In this document: piece by piece, positions 23,257 through 34,106 of the stretch
How positions within the stretch are numbered: the first letter of the stretch is position 1
How the letters are laid out: each line of letters begins with the position of its first letter
Assembly: GCA_025266875.1 (NCBI GenBank)
Contig: JALLLT010000002.1
Coordinates: 1,426,001 to 1,490,000 of the forward strand
Direction of reading: 5' to 3'
Source: Fennellomyces sp. T-0311
Lineage: Eukaryota > Mucoromycota > Mucoromycetes > Mucorales > Lichtheimiaceae
DNA length: 64,000 bases
Position numbers and translations under genes: made by a program
The notes under the pieces: model-generated
Database searches by the model: none
Told to the model about the DNA's origin: nothing
The model's input: only the letters and a program-made list of their open reading frames with translations

Positions 23257-23996
23257 GATCCACTGCTTGCTATTTTGCAAAAGCTACTTAATAAAGAATA
23301 GCTTGTACATATAATCATCAGATGGAATTGTCTTCCGATAATTACAAAGTCAATCTATGTGCTCGTCCACAGATATATTTTGTCACGACGTCAAAGCTAC
23401 TTTAATCTAAATAGAATAATCTCAACGACCACATTCTTCATCAATTTCATTTATATCATTTGTCAAACAGATTACATTTAGTGAGATTTTTTATCAATTA
23501 CTCATGAAGAGTCGAAGCCATCGGCTCTTGTGCACTTTTTGTGCTTACCCTTTAATCCGATATATCATCGATCACATATCATATCTAATCCTTCCGAAGT
23601 CACACCTTCATTGGTATCTAACTGCTGCATTTATTATGTATAGCCAAGATTTAAATTTAATGTACGTAGACAATGCAACACCAAGTCAACAAAGCAGAGC
23701 TTCAGATAAATAACGAAATGTTGTATTGCTCAAACAGTCAAATTCGATTCTCGAGAGCTGCGATCATGCAACAGTTCATCAAGATATAAATGTATAATCT
23801 GAACTGTTATTGCGAGCGCTCAATCCATATGCTATTTTCGATCAAAATGGGCCGTGGCGCATGTCTGATCGTCATCCAGATTCTGGGTACTTGTGTTGCT
23901 CAAAGGACACTCACTGCGGAGTAAAAAAAAGCTGAGGTATTCTGCCGTTTGCGTGCAGATTCACACTCTTTTTTACAGCAGATTGTTCACGAAGAC
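23257..23996. other. Spacer before the cyclin gene
   Basis: AT-rich with no recognised gene; it holds the 3' flank of the rhomboid gene and the presumed promoter of the cyclin gene. Alternative upstream ATG at 23949 is in frame with the cyclin start. Confidence 0.5.
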
Positions 23997-25215
23997 ATGA
24001 GCGGATCGTCTCCATTATCGTCCACAGCACCGTCCACACCAATACGAATCACTTCTGGATTATCTTTCAAACGTCGCTTCCGACCGTACTTCAGCAAACG
24101 ACAATTATCAACACTATCAAGCCTAAAAAACTCTGCAACAGCTGGCGCTGCCAAAGAAGCTGCCACGCGCAACACCAGTTGTAAATTCATTCAACAAGTC
24201 GGCAAGAAACTTGGATTGTGAGTTTGATTGCATGATCAGGATTACTTGTGCGAGAAACGTTTTTTTTAATGGTACGATCTTTTGACAGTCCACAGGCGAC
24301 GATCAGCACCGCTCAAGCATTATACCATCGCTTTTACCTTTACTATTCTATTCGAGAATACTCGCCGCAGGTAGGAAACGAAAGCAAGCAACAAAGAGGG
24401 TGTTGTCGTGGTAACAAATCAAGTCCAGGATATCAGTGTTACATGCATCTTTGTGGCATCCAAGATAGAAGAAACCATCAAAAAGCTCAAAGATATCTAT
24501 GTTGCAGTGCACAGTGTACGGTATCCCGATAGCAAAGAACTCGATCCAGAGCAGGTCTCCGAGGAACGGCGGCGGAGAGTTATCGGCTACGAAAAGTTGC
24601 TATTGGAAACGCTCTGCTTTGACTTTCAACAGCGGCACCCGTACGAGTACGTTGTCAAGTTTGTAAAATGGATCCAGGCATTCCAAACGCTGGACGGAAA
24701 GCGGCTGGCACAACGGGCATATTTGCTGGCTGTGGACAGCTATCGGACGCCGCTATGTGTTGAATACCCAGCCCATACCATTGCCGCTGGTTGTATATAT
24801 CTAGCATCTATACTGCTCAGACACGAGGATGAATTGTTTGCGGGGCTATCGAACGACAAGCCGTGGGACCAGTTCTTTTGTTCACGAATGGAGGATATGG
24901 AAGGTACTTTGGGGCACAAAGGGCTCAGAAGCGGACAACGATTGGCTGATGCGGTGCATAGATGTGTGTCAACAAATCCTTGATCTATATATCGTCAACA
25001 GCCCACAGGACAGTGAGCGATACACATCGATAAAGATAGAGATTAATGAGCAGGCTCAGAAGCGTGGCCCGGATCCCAACATGGACGATGCTACCAAAGA
25101 GGAACTAAGTGCACGATCACCGGATTGGGAGTTTGATGGGACGACGACGCCTCTGGAAATAGTAAATACTAATCAACACACTGTATGCTACGAATTCTCG
25201 TTGACAACGACATAA
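23997..25215 (+). CDS. C-type cyclin, CTD-kinase beta subunit (Ctk2)/cyclin K-like
   Basis: Exons 23997-24217, 24289-24370, 24429-24903 and 24962-25215 give 343 codons (359 from ATG 23949). After a Ser/Thr-rich head, the first cyclin fold includes TSCKFIQQVGKKLGF, QATISTAQALYHRFYLYYSI and SVTCIFVASKIEETIKKLKD. Then come GYEKLLLETLCFDF and a second fold with AVDSYRTPLCVEYPAHTIAA and GCIYLASILL. This pattern is that of transcriptional cyclins (cyclin K, L, T, Ctk2/Lsc1) that activate kinases phosphorylating the RNA polymerase II tail. Among them the Ctk2-like reading is favoured by the VEYPAHTIAAGCIYLAS segment, but I cannot separate it firmly from cyclin K. All introns are GT-AG. Confidence 0.85.
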
Positions 25216-25373
25216 ATATCGCGCTGTCAGTTAAAGCGTTTTTCTAATAATTGGATAATTTGATGTGGTATGATACAAAGTTCGAGAAAGGGGTGGCAAT
25301 TGGTTGCGTATATGTCATACAAAAAAGTGCAAGAGGCAAAGAGGCGGGGATAGAGTTAGGGGCGGCTACTTAT

Positions 25374-27316
25374 TCACTTCGCCGTGAACCAGTTGCGCCA
25401 TGATCGTCGAGAGGTCATAGGAGGGGCGGTAGGGACAGTTGCATCGGGCGACGGCTTCTTGGCTTTTCCGTTTTGGTGGGGGTTTGAGGAGCTACCAATC
25501 CTGGAATCGGCCGTTTCGTCTCGCGATTGCTTCAGGAACGGCAAAACATTGGTTCCACCCGTACCTCGCACGATGCCAGTCTTGGGATCAACGTGTTTCG
25601 CTAGGCCTAATTCGGGGAAGAGATCGCTGACCTTGGCGGACAGCGAGCCTTTGCGGATGCAAGGGGCGGTTTCGAGGGCGGTCTGTGGATAGAGGACGTT
25701 GTGCTCTTCTGTGATTTTGTTCTTTTTGACGGAAGGTATATCAGTATCCACGGCCTTTCTCTTCTTTTCCTCGATAGCGAAACCGCCGTGAGCAATGTTC
25801 GGGCCCTTTCGCGCCTGGTTGACAATGTAGAGCGTGACAACTTGAACATGCTTGTCACGGAACGATTTGAGTAGCCCCAAACATTCATTGTACACATCAA
25901 CTACCATGGTCTCTTCAGCTGATAGTTGCTCTTTGGGGTGCTGACTCAACTGAAGCATGCAGGATCGCAGGTTGGCAGCAAGTTCGAGGTCCTCAAGGAA
26001 CTCCCTATGAGGGCGAGGCATGTACATGCGCATGGCACGCAAGAATCCATTGCGGTTAGTACGGACAAAGGGAGGAGGCGAGGGTCGGCCGTTGGCCTGC
26101 TTGTTTGCTAGCTCGTCAGCTGGATTAGGCGTGGGTAATTGCGTATATCGGTCATTGACACTCTGATCACGGTCGTTGTCTTGCTTTTGAACCTGTGGCC
26201 GCTTACCCGTGGGATAGTGCTCCACCCCGAGAAACACATCCAGGGCGGCAATAAGACTACTTTGGGCTGCACTACCGCCTGCATAACGACGATATTGTCG
26301 TAGCAACCGCTCTCCTTCTGATAAATGGCTCATGTCTGCATACTCATCGGTCTCGGCGCTCCAGAATGAATCGACGCCCTCGTAGATGAGGCCGAACGGA
26401 AGACCTGCTTCGGCCATGTTCTCCCACCCTGCCAAATAGGGACGAATCTTCCAATAAAATACGTACGGGTCACATTTCTCGTACATCCGTTGAAACGCAT
26501 CATTGAGTCCGACCAATGATTCACGGATTGTTTGCAGGTCACCCAACAGGCCTTGGTAATCGCCCTCGTGCACATGATTGATCGAGTTGACCATTGCCGA
26601 TAAACAAGGCGCACCGACGCTCTCCATGGCGGTTGTAACCAGATAAAACCAGGCTTCATCCAGGGAGCCCGAGTAGGTAGCCAATGCGCTCAGGTTGCTA
26701 AGGGGGGTGTTAGCGACGGTGTGCACTAGACAGTTGTTCCTTAAACACGTGCCTCAAGTCAATGGGGCCTTCCTGATCAAGGAGACGGTAGTTCCATAGG
26801 ACGACGGCGGCATGACAGACCACCGGACAGAGGCCCAAATGGTTGGCAATACCAGACCAAGGCACGGCAAGGTTTGCTGGCAGCGTCTAATCGTGGGAAA
26901 ACAGGTGTCAGAATAGGAAATTTTGACGTCAAGAACGAGTGCTCACTTGCCTCGGAAGTCTTTTCGTGTTTTCCCCATACATAGCTGTGCGAAAGCATGC
27001 AGAGGATCAGAAAGCCACGTCGATGTTCCTGTACATTCTGCAAGCGAGTGTAATCCAGTAGCGGCATCTTAAAAACGATCTTGTTATTTTTCCTTCCGGA
27101 GCAATCTTTTATCCGGACATTGCGAATATCTACCTTGTGGATGCTTTGACGCAGCTTCCCAGCCAGCAGCAGTCCATTAAAGTCGTCCATCATAGCCTCC
27201 CATGGCGCGAAGTACGGGTCCGGGAGTCTACGCAGCGGCGGCTCCTCGGGAAGGAAGCCTGTGGTAGGTGAAATGTCATACTCTTCGAGAGATCTCATTG
27301 CATGCATGGCCGGCAT
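25374..27316 (-). CDS. Indoleamine 2,3-dioxygenase
   Basis: Exons 27316-26951, 26886-26753 and 26697-25374 splice to 607 codons. IDO landmarks run in order: PLLDYTRLQNVQEHRRGFLI, LPANLAVPWSGIANHLGL, AWFYLVTTAMESVGAP, GGSAAQSSLIAALDVFLG, MRMYMPRPHREFLEDL, and the proximal heme-ligand His in RDKHVQVVTLYIV. A C-terminal block GTGGTNVLPFLKQSRDET is also a fungal IDO signature. The enzyme opens the tryptophan indole ring to N-formylkynurenine, entering NAD synthesis. It is longer than typical IDO because of disordered insertions before MRMYM and at the end. Both introns appear to have GC donors (gcaagt, gcacgt). For the first, a GT-AG alternative exists but would lose the conserved LPA. Confidence 0.93.
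26698..26752 (-). other. Probable GC-AG intron 2 of the IDO gene
   Basis: Coding strand TTGAG|gcacgt ... cccttag|CAACCTG. This 55-base excision restores DLSNLSALATYSG and makes the total coding length a multiple of three. The nearby GT (CAC|gtgttt) does not keep frame with any suitable acceptor. Confidence 0.65.
26887..26950 (-). other. Probable GC-AG intron 1 of the IDO gene
   Basis: The donor on the coding strand reads GAG|gcaagt, the canonical GC donor, and the acceptor gattag. Splicing gives SETLPANLAVP. An alternative donor four bases downstream (gtgagc) with acceptor gccag also keeps frame, giving SEATNLAVP, but loses the conserved LPA. Confidence 0.65.
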
Positions 27317-30170
27317 GGGTGAATGGCAGAAAAAAGCTCACGTGGGCAAGGAAAAGGTGCCTCAGGGAAAGTGAGAGAGAGAAAGAAAAAAAAATATTAG
27401 GAGATCGCGCCAGACAAAAGATGTCGTCCCATTTTTGGAACCATGGTTTCACCCATCGGTTTGGGAAATCTTCTGTCGCCCGTATCTAGTGCCGACCGAA
27501 TGTAATGCCGCATATACATTAAGCCCTGCTGTGCGGTGCCACCGCTGTTCCGAGTGTTTTCTATCGTGATCGACGCATTATCCTTCTTTAGCCCTGCTCA
27601 CTATCCTCCCGGCCACGCCACCGTGTGCCTGAAACCTGAGAAAGATTATCTTGCACAAAGACGTGACATGCATCAATCAAAATCTAGCATGGGCGCAGTC
27701 CTATCCAGATGCGATGCACCATCCGCCCCAAATGCGGCTTGACCGTCATATTACATCATCACCGAATAAGCTTTGCCATGCGCTGACACTATACCGGCAC
27801 CTCAGCACGCTCACCTTCCGAAAGCACCGCATTGCCGCCCATCGACGTCCGCCTTTCAATGGCTGCGAGCAATGGGCACGCGAGTTTGTGTAACCATCAT
27901 GAGGTGTCAGGGTAATGGTGCAATTAGTCAGGGCAAGTCAAGACAACAATGCGTGCAGCGCCGGAACTGCTGATCTGTTGTCAAGGTTCCACTGGAAAAA
28001 CAAAACAAACAATAAATTCTCACATTCATCCTGCTTACGGTGCAAAACGAGGTCAAACAACTTTAAAGTTCCCATAGCTTAACGGCACGTGGTTTCATAT
28101 TCTTACTTAATAATGCTATTTCCTGCACCAGAGAGCCACCCGCTGTCGTCGATCGACCTACTATCTGCTAGTCAGCCGTGGTTCTGATCCAGAAATACCC
28201 GTCGCACGCTGTTTTCGACCCATGTACGAGCACATCGGAACAAACAAAGATTTCGCCCAATGTGCAAACACAGATGGTTATTTCCTGATTATTAAGGTTG
28301 TACAGTTTGCAATTGGATAAACCATCGTTCGGTGGTGCCCAAAAGCTTGATGGTGTCTCGCTGATACACACAGACCGTTTATACAAATGGGGGTTGTGCA
28401 CTGCGAACCGGATCTTTTGTAGGGCCGCTTTTCCTCATGTCCGTGTGAGCGAATTGCACCAGACATCATTGCTTTGGCGCAAGTTGACCGATTCTTTCTA
28501 ACCCTTGCAAATTGCAATCTTTGGTCAACATGACCGGTCGATCCCTAATGACTCGTGACCAAGGATATACTTGCACTGTATGCTACATGCTGTCCATGTA
28601 TGCAACATGCATCATCTGCATTCGGTCCATGATAGGAATAGCGGTCTGATATCCGTGATGACATGTTATATAAGAGAATAGTATCGTCAATGAGACTAAA
28701 CGGCATCCAGGGTTTTATACTGACCTTAAAAAATGATCTCCAGCGAAACTTTGGAGGTTTTCTCTTTTTGAGCCTGCCATTGGAGACCTGCATACTCCCT
28801 GTGGTTATGTGTTATTTATGGTTATACAGTGTCAAGTAATTTTGATCCTGTGATCCTCTTCCCAATAGCGCTCTATATCTCCGAGATACATTATGCTAAG
28901 AAGAATGGATCGTAGCAACATCTAATTAATAAGTACTGCTATATATATGCTGCTCTACGCTTGTTTATATTTTAGGATCGATGCAGATTATGTACCATCA
29001 TCCTTCTGATTCTAGATCCACGGGTTTTTGGATCGTACCATTGCGGTATCTATCGGGTAGATAAGATCCATGAGGCGACCAATACCATGCGTCAAAAAAT
29101 CCAGACGATTCCTTCTCAGTTAGGCAAGTCATGTGGAAGCTCACTATAGCTTTAGAATATAACTAATAGCTTCATGCTATCTACATCTTATGTGGAAAAT
29201 AAACTTATTTACTCTTTATAAGGGAAAAAAGTTTTCAAAGATGAAGAAACTGAACCAACAAAGAGAAAGCAATTAAACATTGTTTTGGTGTGCCGCTTAT
29301 CAATTGTTGGGAATGTGTTATGTGATACATGCGTAACTGCGTTTTGCAAAAGGTCGGCATGACGGTCCGCTCACTCCATGTAAGGAATAGAAAAGTAACA
29401 GTTCCAGTTTTTATTATACTCTCAAACTAGGAAGCTATGCCAACACTCTGATACCGTAATCTCATATGGATAGCCTTGGCTGTGACGAAATCTGGTAGCA
29501 TACGTAAGTGAATAATTCCATTTCGCGGAGTGTACTACATATATACCTTAGAAAAAAATTATGAGAATTATATTAAGATATGGAAAACTTCAATATCAAA
29601 TATGCAATTACTGGGATCAAAAGCATATGTATTACTTTTTATTGAGCAATTTTCAATACATATATGTGAGGAATATTGAAAAAAATGAAAACCGCCCTAC
29701 TTTTCCACATCTTCAGAATTGCATATTTTTCCGACGTATTTCTCGTAATTTTTTGCGAAGGTGTATATTAGCAAGCTGAATACCAAAGTCAAAAACGACC
29801 ACACAACTTTCAAAGTAAGTTTTACAGTACATATGTCAAATATAGGGTTCAGTGAACACCCAAAAGATCATAAGCATAAGAAAATTTTCTCCTATATGAG
29901 CGTAATTGCATTTCTATTTCATAGTTTTGCAAAAAAAAAAAATTCATTTTGCAATTGTTAGGTACCCTTTGGAAGGCATAGAAGTCTCATGAGCAAAAAT
30001 AATTGAGTAGCCAACTTGATTTTTTTTTATGTTTATGATATTATGGAGGTTCACTGAACCCCTTTTGTATATTTCGCAAGCCCGATTACTATTGAGCATA
30101 ACTATTGTTTATTTACAACTTTCCGATACTAGGGATGCTTTGCTTAGTCAAAGACTGTTTATTTGTAAAT
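27317..30170. other. Long gene-poor spacer
   Basis: Short open frames only, none with a motif or coherent splice structure. Composition is mixed up to about 28.8 kb and strongly AT-rich afterwards. Some of the 27.5-28.8 kb part may be old coding debris, but I cannot name it. No RNA gene was seen. Confidence 0.5.
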
Positions 30171-30179
30171 GAGAATTAA

Positions 30180-31440
30180 GCTTGTTCTGGAATTTATCTT
30201 CTAATGATACTATTTGATGTTAGGTATCTCCATATTTTCTTCAAGTACTTTTTGAACGAGTTTAGTTGTCGGTAGTCGGGTTACCTCTGGTAATTATCCA
30301 TAACGCGTTTCCAATTTAGCCAACTTAACACCTACCACCTGTAGGATCGAGTTTTGTTCATCGTCATGTACTTTTTTGCCGTTAGCAAACGGCTGGCGGG
30401 CCACTTTACCCGAGGAACTCCGTCCAATGTTCGGCCGTCCCTCTTCCATGCGCGAAAAGTGGTCCACGAGTTGTTGTATTTCGTGATGGCTTCACTCAAA
30501 TTCTCGACTAACTTCTAGTAGACGCTGCTGAAGTGCTTCGCTTTAATCCTTTGGTCGACGGCATTTGACCGCGTTTACTTTTTTCGATGCTGTTACTCTT
30601 TTGCTTTGTAATTTGAGAAGGGTGTCTTTCTCATGCGATGATCTTCCTGTATGCTTCCGCTGCTCGTCGTAATAGTATTGCCGTGTCAAGCACGCTCTAG
30701 GCCCAGCTATACAAATGTTGGTTCCGGTGTTGGCCTGCCATGGCCCATATCGGGTGCTCTCTTGGATGGAAAATAAGTCACTTGCCTTGTCCCAGTGCAT
30801 CCTAGTTCACCAATTCTATAGCAACCTCAGAGTGAATCGATGGATCATACTCGGTAACTTGAATAGTGTTGGGGATCCCAAAAATTTAAGCATTCCCTGG
30901 TTACACCCATTGGCAATTCTTATCTCTTGATGCACTGCCACATTGTCGTTTGCATTTATAGTACTGTAACAATCGTGATTCACTGGAACTTTTGAAGAGT
31001 CACGCTCAAATTCTTCTGTAGCTGGTTCTCCAACAACAGTTGACAGAGTGGTGGTTAGAGTCATTTCAATTGGCGATGCGGCCGTCGGCAACACATCGCT
31101 CCCCGTTCCAAGACTGCTATGAACGGATAGTGGAGTGTGTCATGGTAGCATTTAAGTTGAATGACGAGCTTCGAAATGAAAGAAGTCTACAGTAAAGCTG
31201 TAAGTGGTTTTGGTATTACTAAGTCGGTCTGTGTACTGTACTGCCAGAGAAAAGGGAGATAATAAGGTAACTGCGAAAGCTTCCCATGTCGATTTTGGTG
31301 CTGCCCATGCTGGATCCCTTCTTACAGTGCGTGCGGAGCCGACTCGCCCAGTTAGTAGGAGTGGACTTACTGCTGTAGTAGTCTCAGCGGGGACACCAAT
31401 AGTTAGGCAGCTTTCGCTTATGCCGGCATCTTAAACCCAG
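30180..31440 (-). pseudogene. Decayed ORF, probably of mobile-element origin
   Basis: Minus-strand frames carry protein-like sequence broken by stops. One reads CLTRQYYYDEQRKHTGRSS, DTLLKLQSKRVTASKK, stop, SEALQQRLLEVSREFE, stop, SHHEIQQLVDHFSRMEEG, then VHDDEQNSILQVVGVKLAKL and, past another stop, LPEVTRLPTTKLVQKVLEEN. Further upstream lie RVGSARTVRRDPAWAAPK and STWEAFAVTLLSP. The basic, helical composition and repeated nonsense changes suggest a dead transposon or retroelement ORF. I do not recognise the family. Confidence 0.35.
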
Positions 31441-32490
31441 GCCAAAGAAATTGGTATTAATAGATAGTATGCCAAAAGTGCGCACCAAAAAGAAGTCAGA
31501 TATCTTACCAATTTTGAGTGACTTGGATGCAGTGTGAAGTTTAATATCGTGCCCATCAGAACAGGGTCCAGAGGTGAAGTTATCAGTGTTGCAGGTACGA
31601 AGGACTATCTGGCAGTGCTTACTTGGCATGAGACCGTATATCAAAAATTGTACATACATTATTATCTACTGAGCACATACAATAGGCTGCGCATTTCATC
31701 GACTAAATGCGGAGCATACATGATAGATAATAGTTAGTTCAAGTCCACCAATTGTTGTATGCATAAAAGATATGCTCTTCAATTACGCACATATTTCTTC
31801 TCGATCTACGATTAAGTAAGCACGCATTTATAGGCACAGATGATGTTAAACCGGGAGGTACGTCGCTTGCTATACATCAATGGCTGTCATAGTTACACGC
31901 ATAAAAATCGGATAACCACTATGGCAACTCTTTGAGAAAGAGTAGGACACAATCTATCGTGTCCCGAGTAGAACTCTAATGACAACAGATCCATGTATTA
32001 CCTTTCCAACTTTTTTGCGAAAACTTTTTTCGACAAGGACCATTATATTAAATTGCCGCACATGTTTTACAACGCTTAACAATAGTTACTTCATGAAAAA
32101 TCTGGCTTGTTTTGGATGACATAGTACAAAGTCCAGTTTTAATTATTAATAAACCAAATACCCTTACTCCACTGCATTTAGTAGCATCACTGACGCTTAG
32201 AATTATCCGTGTAATACTATAATTCTAGCCTTAGTAGTAGATATTAACCCACTGTATTGCGTATGTCATACATGTACCTGCTACATACAAAGAAGCGTAA
32301 TGTTACTCCGTGAGACATCATCCTTATTCATTAACATTTGCTCTTTCTATTTTTTGTCTATTTACTCACGAGTTAACTTGCGCGTCATACGTGCGCATGT
32401 ATCGATGTACTATATTTGGTGGTCTGTGGATAGCCAGGAAGCAGGGTTATGAATTCTCAATAGCTGCGGTGTGCGATTGTAGTATCAACT
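31441..32490. other. AT-rich spacer, no recognised gene
   Basis: No convincing reading frame or RNA gene is seen between the decayed ORF and the small membrane-protein gene. Confidence 0.5.
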
Positions 32491-32856
32491 CTAGAAGCTT
32501 CCCACATTTGAAGCGCTCGTGATCTGCAAAGCAATTATACTCAGCACCACCGGGATTGATATGACAAAGAAAACAAAGGACAGTTGGAGTAAAGCGCCAC
32601 CTACCTGTAAAGGAAGAAAGCAAGCACAATTATCCGTGGACAAATGGCTGCTGTATCCAATGTGGCGACTATTATGTATGGGCTGATTTTAAGCCAAAAG
32701 AAGAAATACTGACCCACCAAAAGCTAAACGCAGCAAAACCGAAGGAATTGGTGTAATACCAATGGCGATACCTGCGCCGCAAAGCATCCTGTAATAGGCA
32801 AGATGACCGGATTGCAAGGCGAAAAAAATAGGCGCCAAACCATACAAGGTAATCAT
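32491..32856 (-). CDS. Putative small multi-pass membrane protein
   Basis: Two exons (32856-32710 and 32604-32491) joined over an intron of 105 bases (gtattt...ttacag) give 86 codons. The product is almost entirely hydrophobic: MITLYGLAPIFFALQSGHLA, then MLCGAGIAIGITPIPSVLLR, then LLQLSFVFFVISIPVVLSII, predicting two or three membrane segments. An in-frame stop lies just upstream of the ATG. The gene points away from the Rho GTPase gene, with about 350 bases of shared promoter DNA. No family is recognised, and a shorter or different splice is possible. Confidence 0.45.
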
Positions 32857-33203
32857 CGCCACTGCTGAGCCTCCAAATTACGCTGCGCAAACGATCCGCA
32901 TGACGAAGGCAAAACGAAGCGAAGAGAAACAGCGGACAGAGCAGGAGCAACATGGACACGGCTCATTAGAAAGCAAAGAACGAGCGGAAAAAGTGCAGAG
33001 ATCCAAATATTTGCATGAGCCAAATGTGTGTGTGGGTGTGCGTATACCACAGGAATCTCGCTGTCTCCTTTTACAGGCACACACAACCGTCTTGGCTTTT
33101 TTCGCTGCCTCTTTTTGCTGCATTTATATTTTCCTTTTTTTTCTTTACTTTCTCGTCGCAGGCCCTTCTGTCACACCCTCTTTCCTCTTCTTCCCTTTTG
33201 CTA

Positions 33204-34007
33204 ATGGCTCGGAAGAACGGCCGAATTCAGAGACAACTGGTTATCGTTGGCGATGGCGCCTGTGGTAAGACGTGCTTGCTGATCGTATTTTCTCGCAACG
33301 AGTTTCCCGAAGTGGTAGGTTTCGAGGAGAGCAGGGCGCGCCGACACAAGCCAAACTGATATCTTTTTTAAAGCATATCCCGACCGTGTTCGAGACCCAC
33401 GTTAAGGAGGTTGAGGTGGATGGTAAATGCGTCGAGCTTTCTCTATGGGACACTGCAGGTAGGCTCGACCACAAAGTAAACACGCAGAGAGAGGAGCGCT
33501 GACTGGTGCAAAGGCCAGGAAACCTTTGATCGCTTGCGGACACTGGCTTATCCCGACTCGGACGTTATATTAATTGCCTTTTCGATTGCGGAACCGCACA
33601 CGCTGGAGAACATACGAGAGAAGGTATAGCGCTTGAGCAGGGACAGGGAGACAGATTAACTGAGGCATACCACAGTGGCTGCCTGAAGTCATGCATTACT
33701 GCCCCGGGTTGCCGCACGTCTTGGTAGGGTGCAAGAAGGATCTACGCGACGACCCCGCAACTCTGGCCGAACTGCGACAACAGTCATTAACTCCAGTATC
33801 CTACGGAACGGTAATGGGTGCGGGGAATGGGTGTATATGGGCTGCTGACAGGGCTTCTATTTCCAGGGTTTAAGCATGGCACGCGAATTCGGGTCAATAG
33901 AGTACGTTGAATGCTCGGCCAAGCTGTACGAAAACGTTTCCAGGGTGTTCGACGTGGCGATCCGGGCAACGATCAAGAAGCCCAAGCCTTGGTGCAAGAT
34001 CCTCTAA
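33204..34007 (+). CDS. Rho-family small GTPase (Rho1/Rho2-like)
   Basis: Five exons (33204-33314, 33374-33458, 33514-33623, 33676-33810, 33867-34007) give 193 codons. Nucleotide-binding motifs are intact: P-loop GDGACGKT, switch [10 protein letters not shown], switch [22 protein letters not shown] in the TKxD position, and ECSAKLYE. The Rho-specific insert helix region ([13 protein letters not shown]) separates it from Ras and Rab. The C-terminus [10 protein letters not shown] is a short basic stretch with a CAAX box ending in Leu, predicting geranylgeranylation and plasma-membrane targeting. Rho1/2 proteins drive glucan synthesis, the wall-integrity MAPK path and actin. The subfamily is uncertain because switch regions differ slightly from yeast Rho1. 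Confidence 0.92.
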
Positions 34008-34106
34008 ACTATCACTCCTCCTCACACTCCGTTTTATAATGTAGTATTTTTATCACCAGTTTATTTCCTTTTGCAATATACTCTCTCTCTCTCTTTATCA
34101 TGGAGA

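Noticed and set aside
25384..25692. Plus-strand open frame opposite the IDO gene
   Set aside because: It is antisense to the well-supported IDO exon 3 and has no motif of its own.
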